The position numbers and the translations under genes are program-made. From assembly GCA_025354565.1 (NCBI GenBank), contig JANXMQ010000069.1, positions 1-64,000 on the forward strand: a stretch of 64,000 nt of DNA, given 5' to 3'. Each line of letters begins with the position of its first letter. The stretch's first letter is position 1. Under the pieces are notes generated by a model that was given only the letters and a program-made list of their open reading frames with translations, did no database searches and was not told where the DNA came from. Below are positions 26,399 to 39,694 of the stretch, one piece after another. The stretch comes from Akkermansiaceae bacterium. Its GTDB lineage: Bacteria; Verrucomicrobiota; Verrucomicrobiia; Verrucomicrobiales; Akkermansiaceae.

Positions 26399-27940
26399 AT
26401 GAGCAGCATCCTTCAGGAACTCGAACAACAGATCGCCGGCATCACGACCTCCGTCGAAAAAACCAATGTCGGCACCGTCCGCCAAGTCGGTGACGGCGTG
26501 GCTAAAGTGGAAGGCCTTTCCGACGTCATGCTCAATGAGATGATCGAATTCGGTGGCGGTGTCACCGGCATGGCCCTCAACCTTGAGGAAAGCGAAGTCG
26601 GCGTCGTGCTTCTCGGCAACTACGCTGCCGTGACCGAAGGCGCGGAATGCCGCACCACGGGCAAATTGCTCTCCGTACCGGTCGGCGAGGCCGTGCTTGG
26701 CCGCGTGGTCAATGCCCTCGGCGCCCCCATCGACGGCAAGGGCGATATCGCCGCCGCCGCGAACTATCCGATGGAAAAAATCGCGCCAGGCATCATCAAG
26801 CGCAAATCCGTTTCCGTCCCCGTCCAGACCGGTATCATGTCGATCGACGCGATGATCCCCGTTGGCCGTGGCCAGCGCGAGCTCATCATCGGCGACCGCG
26901 CCACCGGCAAGACCACCATCGCGGTGGACACCATCATTTCCCAAGCCCTCCAGAACAAGGCGGCGGAAAATGGCAAGCTCCAGAACCACAAGCCGCTCTA
27001 TTGTATCTACGTCGCCATCGGCCAGAAGCTCTCTAACGTCGCCCGGATTCAGAAAATCCTCGAAGACGCCGGTGCCATGGAATACACCACCATCGTTTCC
27101 GCCTCCGCTTCGGACGCCGCCGCCATGCAGTATCTCGCGCCGTATGCCGGTTGCGCAATCGCCGAGTATTTCATGGATCAAGGCAAGGATTGCTTGATTG
27201 TTTTCGACGACCTTTCCAAGCACGCAGTTGCCTATCGTCAGGTGTCGCTGATTCTCCGCCGCCCATCCGGCCGGGAAGCTTATCCGGGCGACGTGTTCTA
27301 CCTCCACAGCCGCTTGCTCGAACGTTCCGCCCGCCTTTCCGAAGCTGCGGGTGGTGGTTCGCTCACCGCGCTGCCGATCATCGAGACGCAGGCTGGCGAC
27401 GTTTCCGCCTACATCCCGACCAACGTGATTTCCATCACCGACGGTCAGATCTATCTGGAAACCGACCTTTTCTATCAGGGTATCCGCCCCGCGATTTCGG
27501 TGGGTCTCTCGGTGTCCCGCGTGGGTTCCGCTTGCCAAACCAAGACGATCAAGTCCGTCGCCGGCACGACCAAGCTGGACCTCGCGCAGTATCGCGAGCT
27601 TCAGGCCTTCGCCCAGTTCGGTTCCGACCTCGACGCCTCCACCAAGAAGAAACTCGACCGCGGTGCCCGCATCGTCGAACTCTTCAAGCAGAACCAATAC
27701 AGCCCGCTCGCCATGGAGATGGAGTCGGTCTATCTCTTCGCCATGCAGAACGGTTACTTCGATGACGTCGCGGTGCCGGATGTTAAACGCTTCCAAGCCG
27801 CGCTCGGTGAATTCTTCAACACCCGCAAGGGCGAACTGCTCGACAAGATCCGCAACGAAAAGCCGGACCTCAAGAAGGACAAGGAAATGGTCGAAGCCGT
27901 CAAACAAGGCGTCGAGGATTTCAAAAAGTCCTGGAAATAA
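26399..27940 (+). CDS. atpA: F-type ATP synthase subunit alpha
   Basis: A 513-residue catalytic-head subunit starting [14 protein letters not shown] at 26399 (the frame continues upstream to 26291 without homology). The P-loop is [15 protein letters not shown] near residue 165, a variant of GDRQTGKT with Ala in place of Gln. The alpha-specific segment [23 protein letters not shown] precedes it and the signature [15 protein letters not shown] (the alpha equivalent of the DELSEED-side Arg finger helix) follows. It binds non-catalytic nucleotide and supplies the Arg finger. Confidence 0.98.
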   Translation: MSSILQELEQQIAGITTSVEKTNVGTVRQVGDGVAKVEGLSDVMLNEMIEFGGGVTGMALNLEESEVGVVLLGNYAAVTEGAECRTTGKLLSVPVGEAVLGRVVNALGAPIDGKGDIAAAANYPMEKIAPGIIKRKSVSVPVQTGIMSIDAMIPVGRGQRELIIGDRATGKTTIAVDTIISQALQNKAAENGKLQNHKPLYCIYVAIGQKLSNVARIQKILEDAGAMEYTTIVSASASDAAAMQYLAPYAGCAIAEYFMDQGKDCLIVFDDLSKHAVAYRQVSLILRRPSGREAYPGDVFYLHSRLLERSARLSEAAGGGSLTALPIIETQAGDVSAYIPTNVISITDGQIYLETDLFYQGIRPAISVGLSVSRVGSACQTKTIKSVAGTTKLDLAQYRELQAFAQFGSDLDASTKKKLDRGARIVELFKQNQYSPLAMEMESVYLFAMQNGYFDDVAVPDVKRFQAALGEFFNTRKGELLDKIRNEKPDLKKDKEMVEAVKQGVEDFKKSWK

Positions 27941-27951
27941 CCCTCTTCCTT

Positions 27952-27971
27952 GATTCTGGACTCTTGATTCT
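27952..27971. repeat. ATTCTGG-type repeat in the atpA-atpG spacer
   Basis: The 45-bp spacer contains GATTCTGGACTCTTGATTCT, two copies of GATTCT around GGACTCTT. Thirteen bases (GATTCTGGACTCT) are identical to a stretch of the array at 20704-20905, although the two loci are more than 7 kb apart and unrelated in function. Confidence 0.75.
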
Positions 27972-27985
27972 AACTATTTCCTAAC

Positions 27986-28831
27986 ATGGCCAACCTCCGC
28001 GACATCCGCCGACGCATCAAGTCGGTTAAAAACACCGCGCAGATCACTCGCGCGATGCAGCTTGTCGCCGCCGCCAAGATGAAGAAGGCGCAGGATCAGG
28101 CGCTGGCCGGTCGTGAGTATTCAAAGCAGCTCAACGGCGTCCTTCAGGACATCAGCGAGAGTTTCAGTGATGCCACCCACGCGTTGTTAGAAAAGCGCAG
28201 CGGCAACCGCGAATTGGTGCTCATCATTTCCACCGACAAGGGCCTTTGCGGTGCCATCAATACCAACCTCGCCAAAGTCGTTCGCAAGCAAACTTCGGCG
28301 GACGCGGACTACGTGACCGTCGGTCGCAAACTGCGCGTCATGATGGAAAAACTCGGACGCACGGTGGTTGCGGATTTCACGGTGAAAGACCCGGTGCCGT
28401 TCTCGGATGCGCGCGCCATCTCGGCCTTGATTTCCAAACATTTCATCGCTGGAAAATACGACAAGGTCACTGTGGCCTACACCCGCTTCGTCAACACCAT
28501 GACCCAGGTGCCGGAAGTCGTCCAACTGCTGCCGGTCGAGACGCCTACCGACCACGCTGAAGTCACCGCCACCAACGATTTTCTCTTCGAGCCTTCTCCT
28601 GCCGATGTTTTGAGCGCGATTCTCCCGCTTTACATCAACTTCCGTGTCTTCCAAGCCCTCGTCGAAGCCCGCGCCTCCGAGCACTCCGCCCGCATGGTCG
28701 CCATGAAGGCCGCCACCGACAACGCGAAGAAATTCATCAAGGAACTCACCCTCGAATACAACAAACTCCGCCAAGGCGCGATCACCGCCGAGCTGCTCGA
28801 AATCACCACCGCCATGAAGGCGATGGAGTGA
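27986..28831 (+). CDS. atpG: F-type ATP synthase subunit gamma
   Basis: A 281-residue central-stalk protein. The N-terminal rotor helix MANLRDIRRRIKSVKNTAQITRAMQLVAAAKMKKAQ is diagnostic, as is the C-terminal helix ASEHSARMVAMKAATDNAKKFIKELTLEYNKLRQGAITAELLEI. The middle Rossmann-like domain contains LVLIISTDKGLCGAINTNL. Rotation of gamma couples the c-ring to the catalytic sites. It follows atpA by 45 bp. Confidence 0.97.
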   Translation: MANLRDIRRRIKSVKNTAQITRAMQLVAAAKMKKAQDQALAGREYSKQLNGVLQDISESFSDATHALLEKRSGNRELVLIISTDKGLCGAINTNLAKVVRKQTSADADYVTVGRKLRVMMEKLGRTVVADFTVKDPVPFSDARAISALISKHFIAGKYDKVTVAYTRFVNTMTQVPEVVQLLPVETPTDHAEVTATNDFLFEPSPADVLSAILPLYINFRVFQALVEARASEHSARMVAMKAATDNAKKFIKELTLEYNKLRQGAITAELLEITTAMKAME

Positions 28832-28832
28832 C

Positions 28833-30340
<1,508 letters not shown>

Positions 30341-30371
30341 ATCTCAAATTTGAAATTTTAAATCTCAAATC
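30341..30371. repeat. CAAATTTGAAATT-type repeat in the atpD-atpC spacer
   Basis: ATCTCAAATTTGAAATT at 30341-30357, followed by AAATCTCAAAT. The first 17 bases are identical to 37259-37275 inside leuS. It occupies nearly the whole spacer before atpC. Direct and inverted copies of the half-word CAAATTT make the unit weakly palindromic. Confidence 0.85.
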
Positions 30372-30375
30372 CAAG

Positions 30376-30789
30376 ATGCCCCTCGAACTCCATATCGTCA
30401 CCCCCGAGAAGAGAATTTTCTCGGACCTCGTGGACAATGTCTATCTGCCCGGCGCGGATGGCGAATTGGGCGTGCTGCCGATGCACACGGGGCTGGTGAC
30501 TGCGCTGAAGCCGGGCGAACTCCGCTACGCCTATCACGGCACGGTCCAGACCCTCGCGATCGGCTCCGGTTTCGCCGAAATCACCCAGACCAAGGTCGTC
30601 GTCCTCACCGACAGCGCCCTCGGTGAGGCGGACATCGACGAAGCTCACGTTGAGGAGGCAATCAAACGCGCTCAGGAAAAACTCGCCACCGTCGATCACA
30701 ACCTCGACGCGGAGGAAGTCGCCTACCTCCAAGGCGTCATTTCCAGATCCACCGCCGCCCTTCATTTCAAGCGGAAATACCGGCCATAA
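30376..30789 (+). CDS. atpC: F-type ATP synthase subunit epsilon
   Basis: A 137-residue protein: N-terminal beta-sandwich (LELHIVTPEKRIFSDLVDNVYLPGADGELGVLPMHTGLVTALKPGELRY) and a C-terminal helical hairpin (ALGEADIDEAHVEEAIKRAQEKLATVDHNLDAEEVA). It sits on gamma and couples or inhibits hydrolysis. Last gene of the operon; a terminator follows 24 bp after the stop. Confidence 0.96.
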   Translation: MPLELHIVTPEKRIFSDLVDNVYLPGADGELGVLPMHTGLVTALKPGELRYAYHGTVQTLAIGSGFAEITQTKVVVLTDSALGEADIDEAHVEEAIKRAQEKLATVDHNLDAEEVAYLQGVISRSTAALHFKRKYRP

Positions 30790-30813
30790 GTAGTACGGCA
30801 CGTCTGATTTTCC

Positions 30814-30850
30814 AAACCCACCCCGGTCCGTCCGCGGTGGGTTTTTTCGT
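30814..30850 (+). terminator. Rho-independent terminator of the atp operon
   Basis: AAACCCACC (30814-30822) pairs with GGTGGGTTT (30836-30844), 9 bp, loop CCGGTCCGTCCGC, then further T residues. It closes the atpBEFHAGDC unit before the aspartase gene. Confidence 0.9.
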
Positions 30851-30903
30851 TAGCGTCACCCTTGTCCCCGCTGCGATTTCGGGCTAGCTTCCGCCCCCGC
30901 GCA

Positions 30904-32772
30904 ATGAACACAAACATCCAGATTTTTTCCCCGGAACGCATCGCCCGACTTGCGGATACCATGTCGATCGCGGCGGATGAGCTTGCGGCGATCATCAGGC
31001 AGGGTTTCTCGCAAATCTATCCGACTGGAGCCTGGCTCTTCCACGAATCCGCGCCCCGGCTGTGGATGGGCATCGTCGAGGAAGGGGAAATTGAAATCGT
31101 GCGCGGCAACCACGGCAGCAGCACTCGCCTCGCCACGCTCACCCGGGGCAGTGCCTTCAGTGAGGGGGTGATGTTGGATGATCTGCCGCACTCGGCCTCT
31201 GCCATCGCGCTGACCGAGGTGCGGGTTTGGCTGGTTCCTCGCGTGGTGTTTGAACAGCTTCGCGCTGAGAAACCGGAGGTCTTCTATCGGATGGTCGGCC
31301 ACATCGCCCGCCGTTTAAGTGCGCGACTGTTAGCTTCTAACGAGCACCTCGTTTCCGGCCGCTCGCCGGTCATCGCCACCTGGCGCAAGGAGCACGATTC
31401 GCTCGGCGAGCGCGAGCTGCCGGACACCGCTTACTACGGCGTGCAAACTTTGCGGGGGATGGAAAATTTCCCCATCTCCGGCATCCCGCTCCACCATTTC
31501 AGCCACTTCGTTCGTAGCCTCGCCTATGTGAAGAAAGCCGCTGCCCGCGCGAACCAGGAACTCGGCGTCGTGCTGCCGGACCGCGCCGCTGCAATCATCG
31601 CCGCTTGCGACGAGATCATCGCCGGGAAGTGGCACCAGCATTTCACCATCGACATGATCCAAGGCGGTGCCGGCACCTCGACAAACATGAACGCCAACGA
31701 GGTCATCGCCAACCGCGCCCTCGAAATCCTCGGCCACCGCAAGGGCCAATACGAATTCCTCCACCCGAATGACGACGTCAACCGCTCGCAATCGACCAAC
31801 GACGCCTACCCAACCGCCATCAAGCTCGGCGTCATACTAACCATGCGCGACGCCACCTCCGCTCTGCGCGAGTTGCAAGCCTCGCTCATCGCTAAAGCGG
31901 GCGAATTTGCCGACGTTTTGAAAATGGGCCGCACCGAGAACCAGGACGCTGTGCCGATGACCCTTGGTCAGGAATTCAGCGCGTATGCCTCGATGATCGG
32001 CGACGGCATCCGCTACATCGAGCGCGCTGCCGGGGAATTTCTCGACGTCAACATGGGAGCCACCGCCGTCGGCACCGGCATCAACAGCCCGCCCGGCTAT
32101 GCGGAGCTCTGCACTCGGCATTTGGCCCAAGTCAGCGGCCTGCCTGTGCGCCTCGCGGAGAATCTCGTACAGTCCACCCAAGACAGCGGCTCGTTCGCGT
32201 TGATGAGCGGTTCGATGAAAACCGCGGCCGTCCAACTTTCAAAAATCTGCAACGACCTCCGCTGGCTCTCGTCCGGCCCGCGCTGTGGACTTTATGAAAT
32301 CCGCCTGCCCGCCATGCAACCCGGCTCTTCAATCATGCCCGGCAAGGTGAACCCCGTCATCCCGGAAATGGTTAGCCAAGTTTGCTATCAGATCATCGGC
32401 GCGGACGTGACAATCTCCATGGCTTGCGAGGCTAGTGAACTGGAACTCAACATGGCCGAACCGATCATCGCCTTCAACTTGTTCTTCGGCCTCACCCTGC
32501 TGCGCAACGCCGCCATCGCTCTGCACACCCGCTGCATCTCCGGCATCGAGGCGAACCGCGAGCGCTGCCTGGCATATGTGCAAAACTCCATCGGCCTCGT
32601 CACCGCGCTCAACCCAGTGCTCGGGTATGAAAAAAGTGCGGCCATCGCTAAGGAAGCCCTTGCCACCGGGTCCAGCGTTTACAGCCTCGTGCTGGAAAAA
32701 GGCTGGCTCAGTAAGGAGCAGTTAGACGATCTCCTCACGCCGGAAAAAATGACCCGTCCGCGGCCATCCTGA
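30904..32772 (+). CDS. aspA: Cyclic-nucleotide-binding domain fused to aspartate ammonia-lyase
   Basis: About 622 residues from ATG 30904 (the frame is open from 30862). Residues about 1-150 form a CRP-like effector domain: GAWLFHESAPRLWMGIVEEGEIEIVRG, TLTRGSAFSEG (equivalent of the phosphate-binding cassette) and the VFEQLRAEKPEVFYRMVGHIARRLSAR helix. Residues about 160-622 are a complete aspartase of the fumarase/aspartase superfamily: WRKEHDSLGERELPDTAYYGVQTLRG, TSTNMNANEV, NRSQSTNDAYPTAIK, and the signature GSSIMPGKVNPVIPE. It deaminates aspartate to fumarate and ammonia. The fused domain may gate activity by a nucleotide; whether it still binds cAMP is not clear as the cassette is divergent. 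Confidence 0.93.
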   Translation: MNTNIQIFSPERIARLADTMSIAADELAAIIRQGFSQIYPTGAWLFHESAPRLWMGIVEEGEIEIVRGNHGSSTRLATLTRGSAFSEGVMLDDLPHSASAIALTEVRVWLVPRVVFEQLRAEKPEVFYRMVGHIARRLSARLLASNEHLVSGRSPVIATWRKEHDSLGERELPDTAYYGVQTLRGMENFPISGIPLHHFSHFVRSLAYVKKAAARANQELGVVLPDRAAAIIAACDEIIAGKWHQHFTIDMIQGGAGTSTNMNANEVIANRALEILGHRKGQYEFLHPNDDVNRSQSTNDAYPTAIKLGVILTMRDATSALRELQASLIAKAGEFADVLKMGRTENQDAVPMTLGQEFSAYASMIGDGIRYIERAAGEFLDVNMGATAVGTGINSPPGYAELCTRHLAQVSGLPVRLAENLVQSTQDSGSFALMSGSMKTAAVQLSKICNDLRWLSSGPRCGLYEIRLPAMQPGSSIMPGKVNPVIPEMVSQVCYQIIGADVTISMACEASELELNMAEPIIAFNLFFGLTLLRNAAIALHTRCISGIEANRERCLAYVQNSIGLVTALNPVLGYEKSAAIAKEALATGSSVYSLVLEKGWLSKEQLDDLLTPEKMTRPRPS

Positions 32773-33316
32773 CTTCTAGCAGGTTGAAAGTCTCGTCATC
32801 AATCACCGTTCTAGCAGAGTCCATCCAGTCCATCGGCGGCGGCGGGAGATTCACCCAACTACGACAGCCGCCGTAATTCGCTTCATAGGGAAATTCCCAA
32901 GGCGTGGCGAGTTCCCGGACCCGGATCAGCGCGAGATGGATGCTGCCCGCCGCCATGCCCTTGCCCTCCCAGTTGAAACGCTCACTAACTGTTTTCTCGG
33001 CGTAGATGTGGTATGGGACCAGCGCGGCGACCTGGCCCAAAACAGTTAGAGTGACCGCCCAGATGGCTTCCGCATGGTGGGTGATGCGGATGAGGTCGCC
33101 CGGTTGCCATTCGGGCAGGAGGCTCACCTCGCCTTCCCGGATCTGATCTGCAAGCGCGTGGAAACGGGTGGGAAACAGAAAAAACGACTCGTGAGCGAAG
33201 GAAAATCCCTGACGTCCTTCATGGATCCCGCCTTTGCGCAGGAGGATCGCCTGCCGCCCGGATGCCAGGGCGTCGCAAACCACCTGCCATTCTTTGAAGC
33301 CGATGGAAGCACTCAT
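32735..33316 (-). CDS. DUF1802 family protein
   Basis: A 193-residue protein with the family opening GFKEWQVVCDALASGRQAILLRKGGIHEG, followed by FSFAHESFFLFPTRFHALADQIREGE, characteristic of DUF1802. It has no catalytic motif that I recognise. It converges with aspA and its last 38 bases overlap the end of that gene. It is followed on its 5' side by a zinc-ribbon gene 7 bp away on the same strand, likely the same transcript. Confidence 0.85.
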   Translation of the reverse strand: MSASIGFKEWQVVCDALASGRQAILLRKGGIHEGRQGFSFAHESFFLFPTRFHALADQIREGEVSLLPEWQPGDLIRITHHAEAIWAVTLTVLGQVAALVPYHIYAEKTVSERFNWEGKGMAAGSIHLALIRVRELATPWEFPYEANYGGCRSWVNLPPPPMDWMDSARTVIDDETFNLLEVRMAADGSFFPA

Positions 33317-33322
33317 GAAATC

Positions 33323-33553
33323 TCAGCCGAGGTCATCGGCGGTGACCGACGTTTGCTCTCGCGAGCCAAGAATCCGCGCTTGGAGCACCACACGATCCGG
33401 CGCGGCGTCGAAGCGATAGCTGTGGCAGTTCGGGCAGAGCGCGGCAGCACTGCCAACGATCGAGTCGCAGCCCTCGCAGACTTTGTAGCCTGTGGGGTTA
33501 GCGGCGATCTTTGCAGCAGCGGCGGCGCGATTCGGTGGCGGGGATTCGGGCAT
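33323..33553 (-). CDS. Small zinc-ribbon protein
   Basis: A 76-residue protein starting MPESPPPNRAAAAAKI at 33553; the frame extends to 33631 but the longer version lacks support. It contains CEGCDSIV...LCPNCHSYRF, a four-cysteine zinc ribbon, near residues 30-52. It lies 7 bp before the DUF1802 gene and is probably translated from the same mRNA. Its function is unknown; proteins of this type are frequent beside DUF1802. Confidence 0.75.
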   Translation of the reverse strand: MPESPPPNRAAAAAKIAANPTGYKVCEGCDSIVGSAAALCPNCHSYRFDAAPDRVVLQARILGSREQTSVTADDLG

Positions 33554-33631
33554 GGTGGAGATGAAAAAAGCGGCACCGGAGAACCGGTCCGCTTGTTTCG
33601 TTGGATTGCATGAAACCGGCTGACTGGCCAA

Positions 33632-33895
33632 TCAGGCGATGGCGGCAATTGCCCTCGCGGTTTTGCTCTTCATGTTAGCAGCTTTATTCGGATGAATCAA
33701 GTTGCGCTTTGCAGCCTTGTCCGCGACGGAGGAAAATACCGAGCTGGCAGCCGAGGCGGCGGCTTTGTCACCGGCGGCGATCGCCGTAAGAACCTTCTTG
33801 CGAAGCGTCTTCATACGGCTTTTTTCAGCGCGATTGCGTTCGGTCCGGACGACGGTTTGACGTGCGCGTTTGATTGAAGATTTGTGATTGGCCAT
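33632..33895 (-). CDS. rpsT: 30S ribosomal protein S20
   Basis: An 87-residue highly basic helical protein starting [21 protein letters not shown] at 33895, with [19 protein letters not shown] at the end, matching bacterial S20. An upstream in-frame ATG at 33967 would add a non-homologous extension. S20 binds 16S rRNA early in 30S assembly. The gene is monocistronic, as usual. Confidence 0.98.
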   Translation of the reverse strand: MANHKSSIKRARQTVVRTERNRAEKSRMKTLRKKVLTAIAAGDKAAASAASSVFSSVADKAAKRNLIHPNKAANMKSKTARAIAAIA

Positions 33896-33986
33896 GGTCT
33901 TATTGTAAAATAAATCAGTCGCCGGGTGGCGGGCGGGGGAAAATAGGAATTTCAGCGCAGGTGTCAAGCGCCTGTTTCAAAAGATC

Positions 33987-34625
33987 TCAGCCGCGTGAGT
34001 GAAAACCGCCATTTCCATTGGATGCGGTGTCCTCATTCGCCTTGCTGCTCTGGATCGAACCGCGGATCACGAAGACATCGGCTCCGGTGCCGATGCGGTT
34101 GTAAAGGTCCGCCACGTCGCGGCTGCCCATGCGAATGCAGCCGAAGGAGGCAGGTGCACCCAAGTAGCGCTCTTCCGGGGTGCCATGAATGTAAATGGTA
34201 CGGCGGAAGGCGTTCTGGTTGCGGGACTCGGTGCCGGTCAGCCAGAGGATCCGCGTGACCACGGGATCGCGGCCGGGTGCGTTCGGCTTGAGAACCTCAC
34301 CGGTGGGCCGGCGGCATTTGAAAACACTGCCTACCGGGGCATTGTCGCCGATTTTTTTCGCAACCTGAAGCCGTCCGAGCGGGGTGCAGTTACTGTTAGG
34401 ACGATCCCCGACGCCGAATTTGGAGGTGGAAATCTTGTAAGCCTTGACCGGAGTGCCATCGTGAACGAGCAGCATTTTCTGATCACGCACGCTTACGATC
34501 ATTTTATTGTGGGTATCCCCGCCATTGAAAGCGAACGAGTCCGAGCCGCAACTGGAGAACCCGAGTGCTGCCAAGAGGCTGAGCGAGGCGAGAAAAAGCA
34601 CGCGCGGCAGTGGAATTCCGTTCAT
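33987..34625 (-). CDS. L,D-transpeptidase (YkuD) domain lipoprotein-like protein
   Basis: About 212 residues from ATG 34625 (MNGIPLPRVLFLASLSLLAALGFSSC), a signal with a Cys that could be lipid-modified, though the lipobox is loose. The YkuD domain follows: MIVSVRDQKMLLVHDG at its start and the catalytic block IYIHGTPEERYLGAPASFGCIRMGSRDV, with His and the nucleophile Cys. It cross-links peptidoglycan or anchors proteins to it. The start codon overlaps the stop of the glycosyltransferase gene (ATGA), which makes a coupled pair. Confidence 0.92.
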   Translation of the reverse strand: MNGIPLPRVLFLASLSLLAALGFSSCGSDSFAFNGGDTHNKMIVSVRDQKMLLVHDGTPVKAYKISTSKFGVGDRPNSNCTPLGRLQVAKKIGDNAPVGSVFKCRRPTGEVLKPNAPGRDPVVTRILWLTGTESRNQNAFRRTIYIHGTPEERYLGAPASFGCIRMGSRDVADLYNRIGTGADVFVIRGSIQSSKANEDTASNGNGGFHSRG

Positions 34626-36130
34626 GGTGTTTTGCGATTCACGATCTTCGCGACCGCTGCCTCCGGGGCGGATGGCAGAAGACGGACCAAAGAAGATAAG
34701 GATGTATAAAAGAATCCGACGGGGAATGGAAGCAAAAGAATCGCGGAAGGCCAATTTGCGCTCATCGCGGCATCAACAACGACGAAGAGGAAGAAAAACC
34801 CGAATAGCAGCTCGACGAAGGGCGTGAGCGTTTTCATGGCCTTATAGCTGCTTTTTTTCCAATCGCTGCGGCGGTTCTGGCCGATGCCGTATTTCGGGGT
34901 GCGGACGAAGGCGCTCTGATGATTGAAGATCGCTTCGAGCACTGCCTTGGTATTGCTGATGGACATGCCGATGCCGAGGGCGAGCAGCAGCGGGAGGTAG
35001 GGGATTTCTTTCCACCATGAGCCGGGTCGCAGCGCCTTTTGGGCAACCATGTAGAACACGATCACGGAGACCGACGAGAAGAAGAATATCGGGACGTTGA
35101 CGATGTAATAGGTGAGTTTTCCAAAATCCGGCTGCCACTGCTGGTTCGGATAGATCAGGAAGCACAGGCAGATGAGGAGTAGGTAGGCGAAATTCGAGGT
35201 GAGATGGGCGGTGGCCTCCATCTTGATGAAGAGCGGCACGTCGCTTTTCCAAATGGCCGGGAGGACTTTTTTGCAAACTTGGATCGAACCCTTGGTCCAG
35301 CGGTGTTGTTGGCTTTTGAAGCCGTCCATATCGACCGGCAGCTCGGCGGGCGTTTCCACATCGTTGAGGAAAATGAAGCGCCAACCCTTGAGCTGGGCGC
35401 GGTAGCTGAGGTCCATGTCCTCGGTGAGCGTGTCGTGTTCCCAGCCTCCGGCGTCGGCGATACAGGATTTCCGCCAGATACCGCCGGTGCCATTGAAGGT
35501 GAAAAACCGGCCGGAACGATTGCGGGCGGTCTGCTCCAGCTCCAAATGGCCGTCGAGAAACATCGCCTGGATGCGGGTGAGCACGTTGTAGGTCCGATTC
35601 AGGTGGCCCCAACGCGTCTGGATCATGCCGATTTTATCATCGGAGAAATAGTGGATCGTTTTTTGCAGCAGGTCTGGATTCGGGACAAAGTCGGCATCGA
35701 GGATGAGTAGAAATTCGCCTTTTGCGAAGCGGATGCCGTTCTCTAGCGCGCCCGCCTTGTAGCCGGTGCGGTCGGTCCGGTGGATGTGCTCGGCATCGAA
35801 ACCACGGGCCTTCAAGCCCTCGATCCCAGCCCGGCAAATTTCCACCGTCTGATCCGTCGAGTCATCCAAAAGCTGGATCTGGATCTTGTCCTGCGGGTAA
35901 TCCAGCGCGGAAACCGAGGCTAGGAGGCGGTCCACGACGTGCATCTCGTTGAAAACCGGAAGCTGGATGGTCACCAAGGGCAGTTCCGCGAACAATTCCT
36001 TGGGATGCGGATGCTTGCGCGAGTGTTTCAGGTAGAGAAAAACGATCGTCAGACGATGCGAGCCATAGCCAGCCAAGCCGATGAGGACGACAATATACGA
36101 AGCATACCAAAGTGGTGAGGACCAGTCCAT
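34622..36130 (-). CDS. Membrane glycosyltransferase family 2 (cellulose/glucomannan synthase-like)
   Basis: A 502-residue processive glycosyltransferase. One N-terminal membrane helix (LWYASYIVVLIGLAGYGSH) precedes the GT-A domain with VTIQLPVFNE, DDSTD (first Asp pair), DADFVP (DxD) and TEDMDLSYR (TED), then QQHRWTKG (QxxRW), all marks of the bcsA/CslA type. Four or five membrane helices follow. The product is a beta-linked polysaccharide of unknown composition. The downstream L,D-transpeptidase overlaps by 4 bp, which suggests a cell-wall-associated polymer. Confidence 0.92.
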   Translation of the reverse strand: MDWSSPLWYASYIVVLIGLAGYGSHRLTIVFLYLKHSRKHPHPKELFAELPLVTIQLPVFNEMHVVDRLLASVSALDYPQDKIQIQLLDDSTDQTVEICRAGIEGLKARGFDAEHIHRTDRTGYKAGALENGIRFAKGEFLLILDADFVPNPDLLQKTIHYFSDDKIGMIQTRWGHLNRTYNVLTRIQAMFLDGHLELEQTARNRSGRFFTFNGTGGIWRKSCIADAGGWEHDTLTEDMDLSYRAQLKGWRFIFLNDVETPAELPVDMDGFKSQQHRWTKGSIQVCKKVLPAIWKSDVPLFIKMEATAHLTSNFAYLLLICLCFLIYPNQQWQPDFGKLTYYIVNVPIFFFSSVSVIVFYMVAQKALRPGSWWKEIPYLPLLLALGIGMSISNTKAVLEAIFNHQSAFVRTPKYGIGQNRRSDWKKSSYKAMKTLTPFVELLFGFFFLFVVVDAAMSANWPSAILLLPFPVGFFYTSLSSLVRLLPSAPEAAVAKIVNRKTP

Positions 36131-36441
36131 AAAGGTGGGGAAAATCGGAGTTCAGGCGGATGTTCCGAGCCCTCGGTATGATAACAGGCCAGTGCTCGGC
36201 TGCTGGGTCGGTGATCCATTGTACCACGGTGCCAGACGCCGCAGGCAAGCGGGAAACGGGCCACGAGTCAAGCCCCAAGTCGGGGTCCGAAATTTCCAGC
36301 GTGGCATGTGTTGTCTTGAAAATCGAAATTAGCCGGAATGGGTGCCTGGTTTTTGACTGCGTTCGTGGACCTAGTCTGACCCGGCGGGGTTTTTCTTTCC
36401 ATTCTGCATGCGATCCGCCACGTTGCCGCCCTTTCCCGATC
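36131..36441. other. Divergent spacer between the glycosyltransferase and leuS genes
   Basis: A 311-bp spacer that must carry promoters in both directions. I see no strong sigma-70 pair, riboswitch or T-box leader (a leucine T-box would need a specifier stem and terminator, not found). The open frame of leuS extends back to an ATG at 36160, but the homology starts at 36442. Confidence 0.5.
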
Positions 36442-39660
<3,219 letters not shown>

Positions 39661-39694
39661 ACGCGGCGTGCCGCTCAAGCATTTCGCGCCGCGT
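39661..39694. terminator. Possible hairpin between leuS and the converging isomerase gene
   Basis: ACGCGGCG (39661-39668) pairs with CGCCGCGT (39687-39694) directly after the leuS stop. There is no T-run, so intrinsic termination is uncertain. Confidence 0.45.

Noticed and set aside
26249..27907. 552-residue open frame on the minus strand opposite atpA
   Set aside because: It mirrors the high-GC codon pattern of atpA in the antisense frame and shows no protein motif; atpA on the plus strand is certain.
36160..36441. N-terminal extension of the LeuRS frame to an upstream ATG
   Set aside because: The 94 added residues do not resemble LeuRS; homology starts at 36442 and a divergent spacer is expected here.
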